This document shows positions 61,680 through 64,000 of a stretch of DNA of 64,000 nucleotides, one piece after another. How positions within the stretch are numbered: position 1 is the first letter of the stretch; each line of letters starts with the position of its first letter. Source of the DNA: Hydractinia symbiolongicarpus (taxonomy: Eukaryota > Cnidaria > Hydrozoa > Anthoathecata > Hydractiniidae); NCBI RefSeq assembly GCF_029227915.1, contig NC_079885.1, positions 4,466,001-4,530,000 of the forward strand, given 5' to 3'. Both the position numbers and the translations under genes were made by a program. A model generated the notes under the pieces. It saw only the letters and a list, made by a program, of their open reading frames with translations. It had not been told where the DNA came from and made no database searches.

Positions 61680-64000
61680 AGTAAAAGAAGACTTACTTAT
61701 CTAAATTTTTAAATAAAGCGCTACCACAGACTCTAGTGTAATCGCTGAATTCCAGCATTCATGTCAAATTAAGAAAAATGTTATTCCTTAGAGTCCAATT
61801 GTCTCATTTATCACATTTACAAGGTCACAGTCCAGAATCAGTTCAATTAAGTCCCACAGTCAATCGCTTCACTGTTAAAAGCGATGCAACCTATGAATAT
61901 CCGAATAATATCGCCAGATACATGTTGGTACGAATATGTGACGCAGCCGTTGTAACTCAAACGGATTTATATCGCTAGAAAATCAATGAAATGTAGTTTT
62001 TGAAACTGTTCCTTTTTATACAGCGCGTGCTAACGGCCAGGATTGGTCCCCAGTAAAAAAAGACTTATTAATCTATAATTCTAAATAAAGCGCTACCACA
62101 GAGCCTAGTGTAATCGCTGAATTCCAGCAATCATGTCTAATTAAGAAAAATGTTATTCCTTAGAGTCCAATTGGCTCATTTATCGCATTTACAAGATCTC
62201 AGTCCAGAATCAGTTCAATTAAGTCCCACAGTTAATCGTTTCACTGTTAAAAGCGATACAACTTAGTAATATTGGAAAGAAATCACTAAATACATGTTGG
62301 TACGAATATTTGACGCAACCGTTGTAACTCAAACGGATTGACACCGTTAGAAAGTCAATGAAATGTAGTTTTTAAAACTGTCTCTATTACTTCAGCGCGA
62401 ACTACCGACTAGGATTGGTCCCACAGTAAAAAATGACTTATTTATCTTATTTTTTAATTAAAGCTCTACCACAGCGCTCAGTGTAATCGCTGAGTTACAG
62501 CAATCCTGACAAATTAAGAAGAATGTTATTTCTTGCAGTCAAACGTTTCACTGTTGAAAGCGATGCAACCTAGTAATATCCGAATAATATCGCTAAATAC
62601 ATGTTGGTACGAATATGTGACGCAACCGTTGTAACTCAAACTGATTGATACCGCCAAGAAGTCAATGAAAATTAGTTTTTGAGAATGTCTCTATTCCTTC
62701 AGCGCGTGCTAACGGCCAGAATTAGTCCCACACTAAAGAAAGACTGATTTACCTAAACTTTTAAATAAAGTGCTACCACCGAACCTAGTGTAATCGCTGA
62801 ATTCCATCAATCATGTCAAAATAAGAAGAATGTTATTCCTTGGAGTCCAATTGGCTCATTAATCACATTTGTAAGACCACAGTCCAAAGTCAGTTCAATT
62901 AAGTCCCACAGTCAAATGTTTCACTGTTGAAAGCGATGCAACCTAGTAATCCCCGAATAATATCGCTAAATACATGTTGGTACGAATATGTGACACAACC
63001 GTTGTAACTCAAACAGATTTATACCGCTAGAAAGTCAATGAAATGTAGTTTTTGAAACTGTTCCAATTTATTCAGCGCATGCTAACTGCCAGGATTTGTC
63101 CCACAGTAAAAGAAGACTTACTTATCTAAATTTTTAAATAAAGCGCTACCACAGACTCTAGTGTAATCGCTGAATTCCAGCATTCATGTCAAATTAAGAA
63201 AAATGTTATTCCTTAGAGTCCAATTGTCTCATTTATCACATTTACAAGGTCACAGTCCAGAATCAGTTCAATTAAGTCCCACAGTCAATCGCTTCACTGT
63301 TAAAAGCGATGCAACCTATGAATATCCGAATAATATCGCCAGATACATGTTGGTACGAATATGTGACGCAGCCGTTGTAACTCAAACGGATTTATATCGC
63401 TAGAAAATCAATGAAATGTAGTTTTTGAAACTGTTCCTTTTTATACAGCGCGTGCTAACGGCCAGGATTGGTCCCCAGTAAAAAAAGACTTATTAATCTA
63501 TAATTCTAAATAAAGCGCTACCACAGAGCCTAGTGTAATCGCTGAATTCCAGCAATCATGTCTAATTAAGAAAAATGTTATTCCTTAGAGTCCAATTGGC
63601 TCATTTATCGCATTTACAAGGTCTCAGTCCAGAATCAGTTCAATTAAGTCCCACAGTTAATCGTTTCACTGTTAAAAGCGATACAACTTAGTAATATTGG
63701 AAAGAAATCACTAAATACATGTTGGTACGAATATTTGACGCAACCGTTGTAACTCAAACGGATTGACACCGTTAGAAAGTCAATGAAATGTAGTTTTTAA
63801 AACTGTCTCTATTACTTCAGCGCGAACTACCGACTAGGATTGGTCCCACAGTAAAAAATGAATTATTTATCTTATTTTTTAATTAAAGCTCTACCACAGC
63901 GCTCAGTGTAATCGCTGAGTTACAGCAATCCTGACAAATTAAGAAGAATGTTATTTCTTGCAGTCAAACGTTTCACTGTTGAAAGCGATGCAACCTAGTA
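61680..64000. repeat. Higher-order repeat, 1,425-bp period
   Basis: Repeated segments at 61,778/63,203 and the 66-bp junctions at 62,536/63,961 are 1,425 bp apart, equal to four monomers less one 66-bp deletion. The second copy runs off the window. A related segment also occurs at about 48.6-49.4 kb. Confidence 0.87.

Larger units (their letters stand above)
54433..64000. repeat. 373-bp satellite array, right arm
   Basis: Continuation of the same satellite on the other side of the retroelement, in the same orientation and phase: the interrupted monomer resumes with atcatgtcaaaataagaag at 54,433. The monomer blocks are those of the left arm. The right arm differs in carrying several 66-bp-deleted monomers (junctions near 56,703, 59,247, 62,536 and 63,961) and none of the 212-bp short units. 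It is organised in 2,544-bp and 1,425-bp higher-order repeats and runs off the right edge. No gene is visible; the 66-residue open frames near 61,778 and 63,203 are two copies of the same non-coding repeat segment. Confidence 0.97.

Noticed and set aside
61778-61978. 66-residue open frame also at 48,700 and 63,203
   Set aside because: Satellite sequence repeated with the HOR; starts at TTG and carries no domain.

Overview
The window is non-coding eukaryotic satellite DNA interrupted by one retrotransposon insertion. Nearly all of 1..50,120 and 54,433..64,000 is a head-to-tail tandem array of an A+T-rich monomer of about 373 bp. I measured the period from recurrences of the anchor agttcaatta (28, 401, 986, 1359, 1731). 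No host gene, tRNA, rRNA or CRISPR array is visible. The short open frames inside the satellite are chance frames in particular monomer variants. A megasatellite of this kind together with a GIY-YIG-bearing Penelope-like element (PLE) points to a eukaryote, most likely an animal, and to pericentromeric or other heterochromatin. I cannot name the species. || Satellite layout: the array is a mosaic of locally homogenised higher-order repeats (HORs) whose periods are combinations of a full 373-bp monomer, a 212-bp short monomer (one fixed 161-bp deletion) and a monomer with a 66-bp deletion. The main blocks are 958 bp (start of window; again x3 at ~36.9-39.7 kb), 1,120 bp x2 (~2.8-5.1 kb), 1,332 bp x2 (~10.4-13.1 kb), 2,612 bp x4 (~14.0-24.4 kb, a seven-monomer unit), 3,782 bp (~24.4-29.7 kb), 2,451 bp x2 (~30.2-35.1 kb), 2,237 bp x2 (~44.2-48.8 kb), 2,544 bp x2 (~54.6-59.7 kb) and 1,425 bp (61.7 kb to the window end). 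The stretch ~39.7-44.2 kb is less regular. It carries the apparently undeleted or less derived forms of three variants that are amplified elsewhere. || Insertion: 50,121..54,432 is a PLE in the typical complex PLE arrangement. A 5'-truncated fragment lies in inverse orientation (50,121..51,371), followed by a 435-bp pseudo-LTR (51,373..51,807). Then comes a full-length intact ORF of 792 codons from ATG 51,825 (reverse transcriptase plus GIY-YIG endonuclease) and the 3' pseudo-LTR (54,000..54,434), which overlaps the ORF end. A 10-16 bp target-site duplication flanks the insertion, and unoccupied versions of the same satellite site exist at about 43.09, 59.90 and 62.81 kb. The copies differ at only a few bases, so the insertion is recent and possibly still competent. 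Each pseudo-LTR carries a hammerhead-ribozyme-like core (CTGATGA, a 6-bp hairpin, GAAA, then GTC) just before AATAAA. || How the parts work together: the PLE ORF would supply the polymerase and nickase for its own target-primed insertion. The satellite supplies only the target. The array itself shows no coding function. Its most constant block is an imperfect 20-bp dyad centred on GTAC, which is a candidate protein-binding site.
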